Under the pieces are notes generated by a model. The model searched no databases. It had not been told where the DNA came from and saw only the letters and a program-made list of their open reading frames with translations. The position numbers were made by a program, and so were the translations under genes. A stretch of DNA of 64,000 bases from Mycobacterium fragae (GTDB lineage Bacteria > Actinomycetota > Actinomycetes > Mycobacteriales > Mycobacteriaceae), in contig NZ_LQOW01000006.1 in assembly GCF_002102185.1 (NCBI RefSeq), positions 62,001 to 126,000 of the forward strand, in the 5' to 3' direction. Below, in pieces: positions 37,946 to 46,181 of this stretch. Every line of letters begins with the position of its first letter. Positions within the stretch are counted from its first letter, which is position 1.

Positions 37946-39829
37946 GTGAATGTCGAGTCGGCGGCCTGGCGCACCCTGCACGGTCAGGTGCACGCGCGGT
38001 CCGGTGACCTGCGCTCCCTGCTGGGCGGTGGGCTGCTCCGCCGGATTTGGCGCTTCGCCGGCCGCCATCACCGCAGGCTGGGCGGGTTCGTCGCGGTCAG
38101 CGTGGTGAGCGCGTTGCTGACCGTCGCGACCCCGGTGCTCGCCGGACACGTGGTCGACGAGATCGTCGGTGGGGCGTCGGCGTCTGCAGTCGTGCTGCTG
38201 GCGTCGGTGATCGCCGTGGTCGCCCTCGTCGAGGCCGTCGTGTCGCTGATCACCCGCTGGCTGTCGTCGACCATCGGCGAGGGGCTGATCCTCGATCTGC
38301 GGACGGCCGTGTTCGACCATGTTCAGCGGATGCCGGTGGCCTTCTTCACCCGCACCCGCACCGGTGCGCTGGTCAGCCGGTTGAGCAACGACGTCATAGG
38401 CGCCCAGCGCGCGTTTTCCGACACGCTCTCCGGTGTGGTGTCCAACCTGGTCACGCTGACGTTGACGTTGGTCGTAATGGCCGGCATCTCGTGGCAGATC
38501 ACCTTGCTGTCGCTATTGCTGGTTCCGCTGTTCGTCGTGCCCGCGCGTCGCATCGGCACCACGATGGCGCGGCTGAGCCGCGAGAGCGCGACCTACAACG
38601 CGACGATGAACAGCCAGATGACCGAGCGGTTTTCCGCTCCGGGTGCGACGCTGGTCAAGCTTTTCGGCGATCCGGCCCGCGAGTCGCGCGAGTTCGCGGT
38701 GCGCGCCGCTCGGGTGCGCGACATCGGCGTGAAGTCGTCGATGCTGCAGTCCGTTTTCATGAACTCGCTGACACTGATGTCCGCGCTGGCGCTGGCCGTG
38801 GTCTACGGATTGGGCGGGGTGCTGGCCATCGGCGGGCATCTGCCGGCGGGCGCAATCGTCTCGATGGCGATGCTGCTGACCCGGCTGTACGCTCCGCTGA
38901 CCGCATTGGTCAATGCCCGGGTGGAGATCGCCAGCGCGCTGGTCAGCTTCGAGCGGGTCTTCGAGGTGCTCGACCTGGTACCGCTGGTCGGCGAACGCCC
39001 CGGTGCTCGGCCGGTGCCCGCCGGCCCGGTTTCCGTGCAGTTCGACCATGTCCGGTTCGGCTATCCCTCGGCGGACAAGGTTTCGCTGGCCTCGCTGGAA
39101 GAGGTCGCGGAGCTCGACGATCGTGGCGGAGACGAAGTGCTGCACGGGATTTCGTTCACCGCCGTGCCGGGACAGATGGTCGCGTTGGTGGGGTCGTCGG
39201 GAGCAGGCAAGTCCACGATCGCGGCGCTGCTGGCGCGGCTCCACGACGTCGACTCTGGCGTGGTGCGGTTATCCGGCGTCGACGTGCGCGACCTGACCAC
39301 CGCGTCGCTACGCCAGACCGTCGGCCTGGTCACCCAGGATGGTCACCTGTTCCACGAATCCATCCGGTCCAACTTGCAGTTGGCAGCACCCGGCGCCACC
39401 GACGACGAGCTGTGGCAGGCGCTGCGACGGGCGCGGCTAGCCGAGGTCGTCGCCGAGATGCCGGACGGTCTGGACACCGTGGTGGGCGAACGCGGTTATC
39501 GCCTTTCCGGCGGTCAGCGGCAGCGACTGACCATCGCCCGACTGCTATTGCGAAACTCGCGGGTGGTCATCCTGGACGAGGCGACGGCATCGCTGGATTC
39601 ATCTTCCGAAGCCGCTGTGCAGCAAGCACTTTCCGAGGCGTTGACCGGCCGGACGTCGATCGTCATCGCGCACCGGCTTTCCACCGTTCGGGCTGCCGAT
39701 CTCATCCTCGTCGTCGAGGCCGGCCGAATCGTCGAGCGTGGAACTCATCAGCAACTGTTGGCCCGCGGCGGGCGTTACGCCGAGCTGTACGAAACCCAGT
39801 TCGGCGTGGGGGACTCGGCGGCGGCGTAA
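37946..39829 (+). CDS. ABC exporter (fused TMD-NBD), homodimeric type
   Basis: 627 residues. Transmembrane domain of ~6 helices (GGFVAVSVVSALLTVATPVLAG onward), then the nucleotide-binding domain: VALVGSSGAGKSTIAALLARL (Walker A, ~413), Q-loop LVTQDGHLFHESIRSNL, signature YRLSGGQRQRLTIARLLL, Walker B VVILDEATASLD with catalytic Glu, and H-loop IVIAHRLSTVRAADL. All ATPase motifs are canonical, so it probably works as a homodimer. The promoter looks MerR-type. It is the first gene of a block absent from the M. tuberculosis prrA-accD3 junction. The substrate is unknown; drugs or lipids are possible. Confidence 0.9.
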   Translation: MNVESAAWRTLHGQVHARSGDLRSLLGGGLLRRIWRFAGRHHRRLGGFVAVSVVSALLTVATPVLAGHVVDEIVGGASASAVVLLASVIAVVALVEAVVSLITRWLSSTIGEGLILDLRTAVFDHVQRMPVAFFTRTRTGALVSRLSNDVIGAQRAFSDTLSGVVSNLVTLTLTLVVMAGISWQITLLSLLLVPLFVVPARRIGTTMARLSRESATYNATMNSQMTERFSAPGATLVKLFGDPARESREFAVRAARVRDIGVKSSMLQSVFMNSLTLMSALALAVVYGLGGVLAIGGHLPAGAIVSMAMLLTRLYAPLTALVNARVEIASALVSFERVFEVLDLVPLVGERPGARPVPAGPVSVQFDHVRFGYPSADKVSLASLEEVAELDDRGGDEVLHGISFTAVPGQMVALVGSSGAGKSTIAALLARLHDVDSGVVRLSGVDVRDLTTASLRQTVGLVTQDGHLFHESIRSNLQLAAPGATDDELWQALRRARLAEVVAEMPDGLDTVVGERGYRLSGGQRQRLTIARLLLRNSRVVILDEATASLDSSSEAAVQQALSEALTGRTSIVIAHRLSTVRAADLILVVEAGRIVERGTHQQLLARGGRYAELYETQFGVGDSAAA

Positions 39830-39949
39830 GTGCTTGCGGTCGAATGATGTAACCAAACGATCTCGAATTTCGCTGAATAGTTACGGTTTCGACGCACCGC
39901 AGCGACTATTCGCGACCGGGGGTCATGCGATGATCGTCAATTAGTCGGC

Positions 39950-41884
39950 ATGCTATGTCATTTCAGGCAGGGAGACACGTCCGTCGTGGATGAAGTCACG
40001 CGCGTGCACCATGCGAGATCGTGCACACCGGTCATCGCGGCGGCGCCGGCCCGCCGGACCGCGAATACGGATCTGCGACGCTTACTGCCGTATCTGATGC
40101 CCTGTCGCGCACGCTGGATCGCGATGATCCTGACAGCGGTCACCGGCCTCGTTGCGGCTGTGGCGATCCCGTTGATGACCAAGGCCGTGATCGACGGACC
40201 GGTGCACCATCATGACCAGCACGGCCTGTGGGTATTGGGGGCGGCCGCCGTCGGCATCGGCATTTGCGAGGCGGTGCTCTCGTTCATCCGGCGCTGGCTG
40301 GTGGCGCACGCGACCATGGGCGTCGAGGCGGATATCCGCAAGGATCTCTACGCCCGCCTGCAGATTCTGCCGATGTCGTTTCACCAGCGGTGGCAATCGG
40401 GGCAATTGGTGTCGCGAATCATGAATGATCTGGCCACCATTCGCCGGTTCTTCTCCTTCGCAGTGGTCTTCCTGGTGCTCAACACCCTGCAGATCACAGT
40501 CGTGACGGCATGTCTGCTGGCGATGTATTGGCCGCTAGGCGTCGTCGTCCTGGTGTCAGTTGTCCCGATCGCGGCCACCGTGCTGCACTTCCAGCGGCAG
40601 TACACCCGTCTATCACGGAGGTCGCAGGACCAATCCGGCCACGTCGCAACGCATGTCGAGGAGTCCGCGGCCGGCAGGCGCGTGGTGATGTCATTCGGGC
40701 GCGAAGAATATGTGTACCGCCGGTTCGACGCACAGGCCACCGCGCTCTATGACGTTGGGATCCGGCAGGTTTCGGTGTCGGCAAGGTTCTGGACGCTGCT
40801 GGAGATCATTCCCAATCTGACCCTGATCGTTGTGCTGGGTCTCGGCGCGTATGCGGCAGGCCACGGCCTCGTCACCCTGGGTACCCTGGCCGCGTTCATC
40901 ACCATGGCGCTGTCGCTGGTCTGGCCCATCACGTCGCTGGGCTTCTTGCTGTCGATGACCCAGGAATCAATGACAGCGGCCAACCGAATCGCCGAGATCT
41001 TCGACGCCCCAAGGGAGATCACCGACGGGCCGCACGGCGATTCGCCGTCGCACGGGCACCTGGAACTCCGTGACGTCGGCTTTCGCCTGCCGGGCGCCGC
41101 CGGAAACGACGGCTGGATACTGCGCCATGTAACCGTCACCGTCGAGCCCGGCGAGACCCTGGCCGTCGTCGGTGCCACCGGTTCGGGCAAGTCGGCCCTG
41201 GCGGCGCTGCTCTCTCGGCTGTATGACGTGACGGAGGGGCAGATACTCATCGACGGCCGGGACATCCGCGAGCTGTCCCTGCCCGCCCTACGGCGTGCCG
41301 TGGCGACGGCATTCGAGGATCCCACGTTGTTCTCGATGTCGGTGGCCGAGAACCTGCGGCTGGGCCGCCCGGATGCCAGCGACGCCGAACTGGCCCGGGC
41401 CATCGACATCGCCGCGGCGCATTTCATCTACGACCTGCCGTTCGGGCTTGACACCCGGATCGGCGAGCAGGGCATGAACCTGTCCGGGGGACAACGCCAG
41501 CGGATATCGCTGGCCCGGGCCATCCTCGCCGTGCCAGCGATACTCGTGATCGACGACACGCTTTCGGCCCTCGACATGCACACCGAGGCGCAGGTCACCG
41601 ATGCGCTGCAGCGGGCGCTGTATGGGGTCACCGGCCTGGTGATCGCACACCGGGCGTCTACCGTGCGACTCGCGGACAAGGTTGCGCTGCTGAGCCAGAA
41701 CGAATTCGGCGGGACCATCACCCACGTCGGGACGCATACCGAGCTGCTCGCCCGCGTGCCGGCCTACCGTTACCTGCTCGCCGCCGATGACCCGATCGAC
41801 GAAGACTGGCCGACTTGGCAGGACGAAGAGGACGGGCGCCTTCTCGACGGCGCCGCCGAAGAGTTGGCGACGCTAGGTACTTAG
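39950..41884 (+). CDS. ABC exporter, degenerate-site half of a heterodimer
   Basis: Up to 644 residues from the ATG at 39950; a GTG at 39986 (VDEVTRVHH) is an alternative with a nearer AGGGAG. Six-helix TMD (WIAMILTAVTGLVAAVAIPLM...), NBD with Walker A VVGATGSGKSALAALLSRL, signature MNLSGGQRQRISLARAIL, and Walker B ILVIDDTLSALD. The catalytic Glu after Walker B is Asp, which marks a non-hydrolysing site as in TM287/288-type heterodimers. The partner is the gene 13 bp downstream, whose signature motif is degenerate (LSAGQ). The substrate is unknown. Confidence 0.9.
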   Translation: MLCHFRQGDTSVVDEVTRVHHARSCTPVIAAAPARRTANTDLRRLLPYLMPCRARWIAMILTAVTGLVAAVAIPLMTKAVIDGPVHHHDQHGLWVLGAAAVGIGICEAVLSFIRRWLVAHATMGVEADIRKDLYARLQILPMSFHQRWQSGQLVSRIMNDLATIRRFFSFAVVFLVLNTLQITVVTACLLAMYWPLGVVVLVSVVPIAATVLHFQRQYTRLSRRSQDQSGHVATHVEESAAGRRVVMSFGREEYVYRRFDAQATALYDVGIRQVSVSARFWTLLEIIPNLTLIVVLGLGAYAAGHGLVTLGTLAAFITMALSLVWPITSLGFLLSMTQESMTAANRIAEIFDAPREITDGPHGDSPSHGHLELRDVGFRLPGAAGNDGWILRHVTVTVEPGETLAVVGATGSGKSALAALLSRLYDVTEGQILIDGRDIRELSLPALRRAVATAFEDPTLFSMSVAENLRLGRPDASDAELARAIDIAAAHFIYDLPFGLDTRIGEQGMNLSGGQRQRISLARAILAVPAILVIDDTLSALDMHTEAQVTDALQRALYGVTGLVIAHRASTVRLADKVALLSQNEFGGTITHVGTHTELLARVPAYRYLLAADDPIDEDWPTWQDEEDGRLLDGAAEELATLGT

Positions 41885-41897
41885 AGGAGAGCCGGCG

Positions 41898-43736
41898 ATG
41901 TCCACGGACCTTTGGCGTGGCCGCGTCGCGGTTAGCCATGACGACGATGACTTGCCCGCCGACGAAACCGTGCCCCGCTACCGCGAGGGACACACGCTGC
42001 TGTGGTCGCTGCTGAGACCGTTTCGCCGCACCGTGACCTTACTGGCGGTCGTGGTAGTGGTGGAAAACGTTGCGCGGCTTATGGTTCCGCTGCTGGTCCG
42101 ACGGGGCATCGACCACGGTATCCCGCCGATACTGGTCGGTGGGCCGGCGAACGAGCTGACGCTGATCGTCGCCATGTTGTGCGGTGCGGTGCTCACGCAG
42201 GCCATATGTCGGCTGTTCTTCCTCAACCGATCCGGGCAAGTGCGCCTGATGGTGCTGCTGGAGTTGCGGCGCCGGCTGTTTCGCCATTTTCAGCAGCTCG
42301 ATATCGAATTTCATGACCGATATACGACCGGACGGGTAGTGAGCCGGTCGACCAACGACGTCGATGCCATCCAGGACGTGCTGGCCAGCGGATTCGACTT
42401 CCTGATCAAAGCGGTCTTGACGCTGACGGGTGCGACGGTCCTGCTGGTGGTGCTGGACTGGCGGCTCGGGCTGATCTGCCTGCTGGCTTGCCCCTTGCTG
42501 GTGGGCCTGGCCGGATGGTTTCGGTCGGAATCGTCGAAGACCTATCGGGAGGTGCGCGAGAGCACCGCCACGGTCATCGTGCAGTTCGTAGAGACGATGG
42601 CAGGCATCAAAGCCGTGCAAGCGTACCGGCGTGAGCCGCGTAACCAGCAGATCTTCGAGGACGTCGCCGACCGTTACCGGGCAATCAACGAGAAGGCGTT
42701 CAAGCTGCTCGCCATCTTCATGCCCGGCGTGAACCTGGTCAGCCACCTGACCACCGGCGCGGTGCTGCTCTATGGCGGGTACCGGGCGCTTCACGCTGAG
42801 ATGACGATCGGCACACTCGCGGCCTTTCTGCTCTATCTGCGTATGTTCTTCGACCCGATGCAGGAGCTCACGCAGTTCTTCAACGCCTTTCAGTCGGCGT
42901 CGTCGGCGCTGGCGAAGTTGGCCGGTGTGCTCGCCGAGCGGCCGGCGATCGAAGACCCGCCGGCGTCGCTACGCGCGGCACCGGAACCAGGCCGGATAGC
43001 GGGAACGGTCGCTTTTCACGATGTCCACTTCGGGTACGTGCCCGGGCGGGCGGTCGTCAGCGGCTTGTCGTTGAGTGTTCCCGCGGGTCAGACCGTTGCC
43101 CTGGTCGGAACGACCGGTGCGGGCAAGAGCACCATCGCCAAACTGCTCGCGCGGTTCTACGACCCGACATCGGGGTCGGTGACCCTGGACGGCATCGATC
43201 TTCGCGAGCTTGCTCTGACCGATCTGCGCCGCCACATCGTGATGGTCACCCAGGAGAACTTCGTGTTCTCCGGAACCATCGCCGACAACATCCGGTTCGG
43301 TCGCCCCGAGGCCACCGACGCCGAGGTCCGGCAGGCCGCCGAGATGGTCGGCGCAGACCGGTTCATCGCCGCGATGCCCGAGGGCTACCACACCGACGTC
43401 TCGAACCGCGGCGGCAGGCTATCCGCCGGCCAGCGTCAGCTCATCGCGCTTGCCAGGGCCTTGCTTGCCGACCCCGCCGTGTTAGTTGTCGATGAAGCGA
43501 CTTCGGCGCTGGATATCCCCAGTGAGCGGATGGTCCAGCGCGCGCTGCAGTCGGTGCTGGCTGGTCGGACCGCATTAGTCATCGCTCATCGGCTGGCCAC
43601 CGTCCAGGTCGCCGACCGGGTGCTGGTGCTCGAACACGGTCGCATCGTCGAGGACGGCCCACCTGACCAGCTCCGCCGTGACCCCGGCGGGCGATACGCG
43701 TCGCTACACCGGGCGTGGATGCGGTCGCTCGCGTGA
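41898..43736 (+). CDS. ABC exporter, partner subunit of heterodimer
   Basis: 612 residues from the ATG at 41898 with an AGAGGAGAG ribosome-binding site. Membrane domain (VTLLAVVVVVENVARLMVPLLV, etc.) then NBD: LVGTTGAGKSTIAKLLARFYDPTSG (Walker A), IVMVTQENFVFSGTIADNIRFG (Q-loop region), signature GRLSAGQRQLIALARALL, Walker B VLVVDEATSALD (canonical Glu) and IAHRLATVQVADRVL. The signature is LSAGQ, not LSGGQ, complementing the Asp-for-Glu site of the upstream subunit. This supports an asymmetric heterodimeric exporter. Confidence 0.92.
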   Translation: MSTDLWRGRVAVSHDDDDLPADETVPRYREGHTLLWSLLRPFRRTVTLLAVVVVVENVARLMVPLLVRRGIDHGIPPILVGGPANELTLIVAMLCGAVLTQAICRLFFLNRSGQVRLMVLLELRRRLFRHFQQLDIEFHDRYTTGRVVSRSTNDVDAIQDVLASGFDFLIKAVLTLTGATVLLVVLDWRLGLICLLACPLLVGLAGWFRSESSKTYREVRESTATVIVQFVETMAGIKAVQAYRREPRNQQIFEDVADRYRAINEKAFKLLAIFMPGVNLVSHLTTGAVLLYGGYRALHAEMTIGTLAAFLLYLRMFFDPMQELTQFFNAFQSASSALAKLAGVLAERPAIEDPPASLRAAPEPGRIAGTVAFHDVHFGYVPGRAVVSGLSLSVPAGQTVALVGTTGAGKSTIAKLLARFYDPTSGSVTLDGIDLRELALTDLRRHIVMVTQENFVFSGTIADNIRFGRPEATDAEVRQAAEMVGADRFIAAMPEGYHTDVSNRGGRLSAGQRQLIALARALLADPAVLVVDEATSALDIPSERMVQRALQSVLAGRTALVIAHRLATVQVADRVLVLEHGRIVEDGPPDQLRRDPGGRYASLHRAWMRSLA

Positions 43737-43855
43737 CCTGCCGCCACGCGATTCTGGTCCACAGGATCTTCCTAGGGTGACAGAGGAAATATATGTGTTG
43801 CGTCACAGGTTTAGGGGTTTAAAGATCGGCACCACGCACGAAGGAGGTGACAAAG

Positions 43856-44182
43856 ATGAACGAATATCGTCGGCCCCGTGACGCTCGTCGTGTTGGCGCG
43901 CGGATTCTGGACACCGCCGAGGGTGTTCTCGTTGCTTTGCGCCGGTGCCGCCTCGACCACGCATTCGTCGAGATAATGCAGACGGCCAAGCGCCACGGTG
44001 TGAACGCTGTCAGCCTGGCTGACGCGCTGGTCGCCATCGCCGAGGACAGGCGGGGTAGCGACCTCGATGACGCGGCCGCGGCCGTTGCCCTCAGTACGTG
44101 GGGGCATCTGTTCGGAGCTGACGGGCGCAACATCGCGCTCGACGACGCAGAGGCAGAACAGCTTCCGGCCGCTGACGGTTAA
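43856..44182 (+). CDS. Small ANTAR-like protein
   Basis: 108 residues from the ATG at 43856, chosen for the strong AAGGAGGTG ribosome-binding site 8 bp upstream. Residues ~14-60 (ILDTAEGVLVALRRCRLDHAFVEIMQ, then AKRHGVNAVSLADALVAIAE) match the three-helix ANTAR RNA-binding pattern, in which a helix with F/A-x2-L is followed by a conserved LA-ALV helix. It has no receiver or GAF domain, so it is ANTAR alone plus a short acidic tail. ANTAR proteins act as antiterminators on two-hairpin RNAs. The gap before it contains TGTGTTGCGTCACA. Confidence 0.6.
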   Translation: MNEYRRPRDARRVGARILDTAEGVLVALRRCRLDHAFVEIMQTAKRHGVNAVSLADALVAIAEDRRGSDLDDAAAAVALSTWGHLFGADGRNIALDDAEAEQLPAADG

Positions 44183-44193
44183 GACGCGAGGTT

Positions 44194-44394
44194 CTAGGCT
44201 CGGTCGTCTTCGGGGATCGGGACGACGATGGCTTGGTCGATCAGATCGGCCGGGTTGGCATCGCGATCAGCGAGATCTGCGACGTAGGAGGCGTCCAGGC
44301 CGGGTTCATCATCGAAATCGACGACGCGATGTTGTTCCATCGCATCAGCTTCCGGTGTTTCGTCTACTGGCACGATGCGTCGGACGTCCGTCAT
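44194..44394 (-). CDS. Small acidic protein of heat-shock cluster
   Basis: 66 residues, strongly acidic (AADADMEQ/DDEPG/DLADRDANPADL types of segments), with no recognised domain. The start ATG at 44394 lies inside the 3' end of the MerR gene (50-bp overlap, different frame). It has an excellent AAGGAGGGG ribosome-binding site about 8 bp upstream, so it is very likely translated from the MerR transcript. The role is unknown; a modulator of the neighbouring MerR/HspR-like regulator is one possibility. Confidence 0.6.
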   Translation of the reverse strand: MTDVRRIVPVDETPEADAMEQHRVVDFDDEPGLDASYVADLADRDANPADLIDQAIVVPIPEDDRA

Positions 44395-44761
44395 GGTCGG
44401 AGCCCCTCCTTCCCGATCGCGATGTGCTGTTGGGTAGCGCGGTGCGGCGAGCCTTTAGTTCGGCGTTGTCGGACCGCAGCGCGGTGTTATCGGATTCTAG
44501 TTGGTTGTTCCTGTCTTCCAACTCGAGTATCTGGACGACGCCGGCGAGGTTGATCCCCTGGTCAACCAGCTCGCTGATTCGTTTCACACGGCGCAGGTCG
44601 TCATCGCTGTAGCGCCTGGTGCCGCCGTCGGTGCGGGACGGAGTCAGCAGTCCCCAGCGCTCGTATAGCCGCAAGGTCTGTGGCCCGATGCCCGAGAGCT
44701 CGGATGCCACCGAGATGCCATAGACGCCGCGCGCAGAGCGCGGTGTCGCGTCGTGGGTCAC
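44345..44761 (-). CDS. MerR-family, HspR-like regulator
   Basis: 138 residues from a GTG at 44761. The MerR winged helix is YGISVASELSGIGPQTLRLYERWGLL then PSRTDGGTRRYSDDDLRRVKRISELV (~14-66). As in HspR, it is followed by GINLAGVVQILELEDRNNQLESDN, a coiled-coil dimer helix, and a basic, poorly conserved tail. HspR represses heat-shock genes. It is divergent from hsp18 across a region carrying three copies of an ACAAAGCTAT motif, which are its probable operators. Confidence 0.88.
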   Translation of the reverse strand: MTHDATPRSARGVYGISVASELSGIGPQTLRLYERWGLLTPSRTDGGTRRYSDDDLRRVKRISELVDQGINLAGVVQILELEDRNNQLESDNTALRSDNAELKARRTALPNSTSRSGRRGSDHDGRPTHRASRRNTGS

Positions 44762-44801
44762 CGCTTCTCCATCCCCTTGCGACCGTACCTATTTGCGGCT
44801 T

Positions 44802-45057
44802 GCACAAAGCTATCATAGTAGACATGACAAAGCTATGTCAGCAACCATAGATTATCCAAAGTTGTGGCGAACCCATCGACGCGCTGGATAAGTGCTCGGA
44901 CCTCGTACAAGGGGGCCGTCCGGGGCTGGACCCCGCCGCGCGCTGGCGCTCGCCTGAGTTGGGCCATCATTGCCGCTCATTAGGCCTACGGACCAAAAAA
45001 ATCTTGTGACTACCACTTGCATAAGTATGCCGCTAGTGCTATCACAAAGCTATGTCG
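44802..45057. promoter_or_regulatory. Repeated operator motifs, MerR/hsp18 divergent promoter
   Basis: Three copies of ACAAAGCTAT occur in the 337-bp gap: 44802-44817 (GCACAAAGCTATCATA), 44825-44840 (TGACAAAGCTATGTCA, a near-perfect palindrome TGACA-N6-TGTCA) and 45042-45057 (TCACAAAGCTATGTCG), with a further GACATAGGTCA at 45060. Two sites lie near the MerR start and one near the hsp18 start. The canonical HAIR sequence CTTGAGT-N7-ACTCAAG is not present. The rest of the gap (44841-45041) has no credible gene. Confidence 0.65.
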
Positions 45058-45098
45058 ACAGACATAGGTCACCTGCCTAAGACACAGGAGGTTAGATC

Positions 45099-45521
45099 AT
45101 GGTGTTGATGCGGACAGACCCATTCCGCGAACTGGACCGGTGGACCCAGCAGGTGCTGGGCACCGCGGCACGGCCGGCCGTCATGCCGATGGATGCGTGG
45201 CGAGAAGGCGACAAGTTCATCGTCGAGTTCGATCTGCCTGGCGTGAACGCGGACTCACTCGACCTGGATGTCGAGCGCAATGTCCTTACCGTCCGCGCCG
45301 AGCGGCCTGAGCTGGACCAGAACCGGGAGATGGTTTCGGCCGAGCGCCCGCGCGGCGTGTTCAGCCGGCAATTGTTCCTCGGGGAGAACCTCGACACCGA
45401 GAAGATCGAGGCCGCCTACCACGACGGCGTCCTGCGGCTCACGATTCCGGTGGCCGAGAAGGCCAAGCCGCGTCGCATCGAAATCAGCCACGACGGCCAT
45501 CAGACGGCGATCAACGCCTAA
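45099..45521 (+). CDS. hsp18: Small heat-shock protein, Hsp20/18-kDa antigen type
   Basis: 140 residues from the ATG at 45099 with an AGGAGGT ribosome-binding site. It is very close to the M. leprae 18-kDa antigen (opening [34 protein letters not shown] region, [19 protein letters not shown]). The alpha-crystallin domain spans ~30-125, with [19 protein letters not shown] holding the G-x-L motif. It is an ATP-independent holdase. A GC-rich hairpin follows the stop. M. tuberculosis lacks this gene at this place. Confidence 0.93.
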   Translation: MVLMRTDPFRELDRWTQQVLGTAARPAVMPMDAWREGDKFIVEFDLPGVNADSLDLDVERNVLTVRAERPELDQNREMVSAERPRGVFSRQLFLGENLDTEKIEAAYHDGVLRLTIPVAEKAKPRRIEISHDGHQTAINA

Positions 45522-45563
45522 GGGTCGCCGCCAGATAGCCCGGGGCCGCAACGCCGGCGACCC
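45522..45563 (+). terminator. Hairpin after hsp18
   Basis: GGGTCGCCG (45522-45530) pairs perfectly with CGGCGACCC (45555-45563) immediately after the hsp18 TAA. There is no U-tract, as is common for mycobacterial terminators. From here to 45858 no convincing gene is seen, apart from a possible 9-codon ORF after GAGGAGGTG near 45627. Confidence 0.45.
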
Positions 45564-45858
45564 GTTGGCGTCGCGTCGGTCGCGGCCCTACCTATGGCCA
45601 ACCTGTCGGATGACGACGAGGAGGTGATGCGTCGACAGTCGAAACCGCAGCGGTGACGCTCGTGCCGTCCACAAGGATTGCTACGGATAGCGGCTGACGC
45701 AGATCGCGCACGCATCGCCACTGGTTGTGGCCGTTTTGGTGGATCGCACGAATGTCATCGACGAGGGGTGGGCGCCGTTGGCCCGGTCGGCGCGCCCACC
45801 CCCGCATACGACTGTCGGCCTGGGCTGGAACGGCTTGGAAAGGCGCAGGTGCCAGACG

Positions 45859-46176
45859 ATGACTGACCCCTACTCCGTGCTCGGTGTGTCGCCGAGCGCG
45901 ACCCAGGCCGAAATCACGCACGCTTACCGGCGTCAACTGCGGGACTACCACCCCGATAGACGCTCCGACCAAGCGAATTCGGGAGCCGACGAGCGGCTGC
46001 GCCAAATACTGGCCGCCTATGCGCTGCTGCGCGACCCGCGTCGTCGCGCGGATTATGACCGCGCGCATCCGGTCCGCAAGGACACTCCTACCGTCCGGAT
46101 ACCGGTAACCCGCACGCGTTCTCGCGACCGCGAGGAACCGCCACTGCGGGCCGGACCCGTCCGCTGGCAGCGTTGA
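45859..46176 (+). CDS. J-domain (DnaJ-like) co-chaperone
   Basis: 105 residues from the ATG at 45859. An N-terminal J domain fills residues 3-66: DPYSVLGVSPSATQAEITHAYRRQL, RDYHPDRRSD with the essential HPD tripeptide, and LRQILAAYALLRDPRRRADYDRAH. A short basic tail follows, with no Gly/Phe or zinc region, so it is a class C J protein expected to stimulate Hsp70 (DnaK). It is next to hsp18 and the HspR-like regulator, so it is probably part of the same stress cluster. The stop is 5 bp from the convergent accD3. Confidence 0.9.
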   Translation: MTDPYSVLGVSPSATQAEITHAYRRQLRDYHPDRRSDQANSGADERLRQILAAYALLRDPRRRADYDRAHPVRKDTPTVRIPVTRTRSRDREEPPLRAGPVRWQR

Positions 46177-46181
46177 GCGGC

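Noticed and set aside
43760..43830. CRP-like TGTGTTGCGTCACA before the ANTAR-like gene
   Set aside because: Only TGTG/CACA match at the wrong half-site length; too weak to call a site.
45727..45858. 44-residue N-terminal extension of the J-domain protein
   Set aside because: The J domain normally starts within a few residues of the N terminus; the ATG at 45859 fits better.
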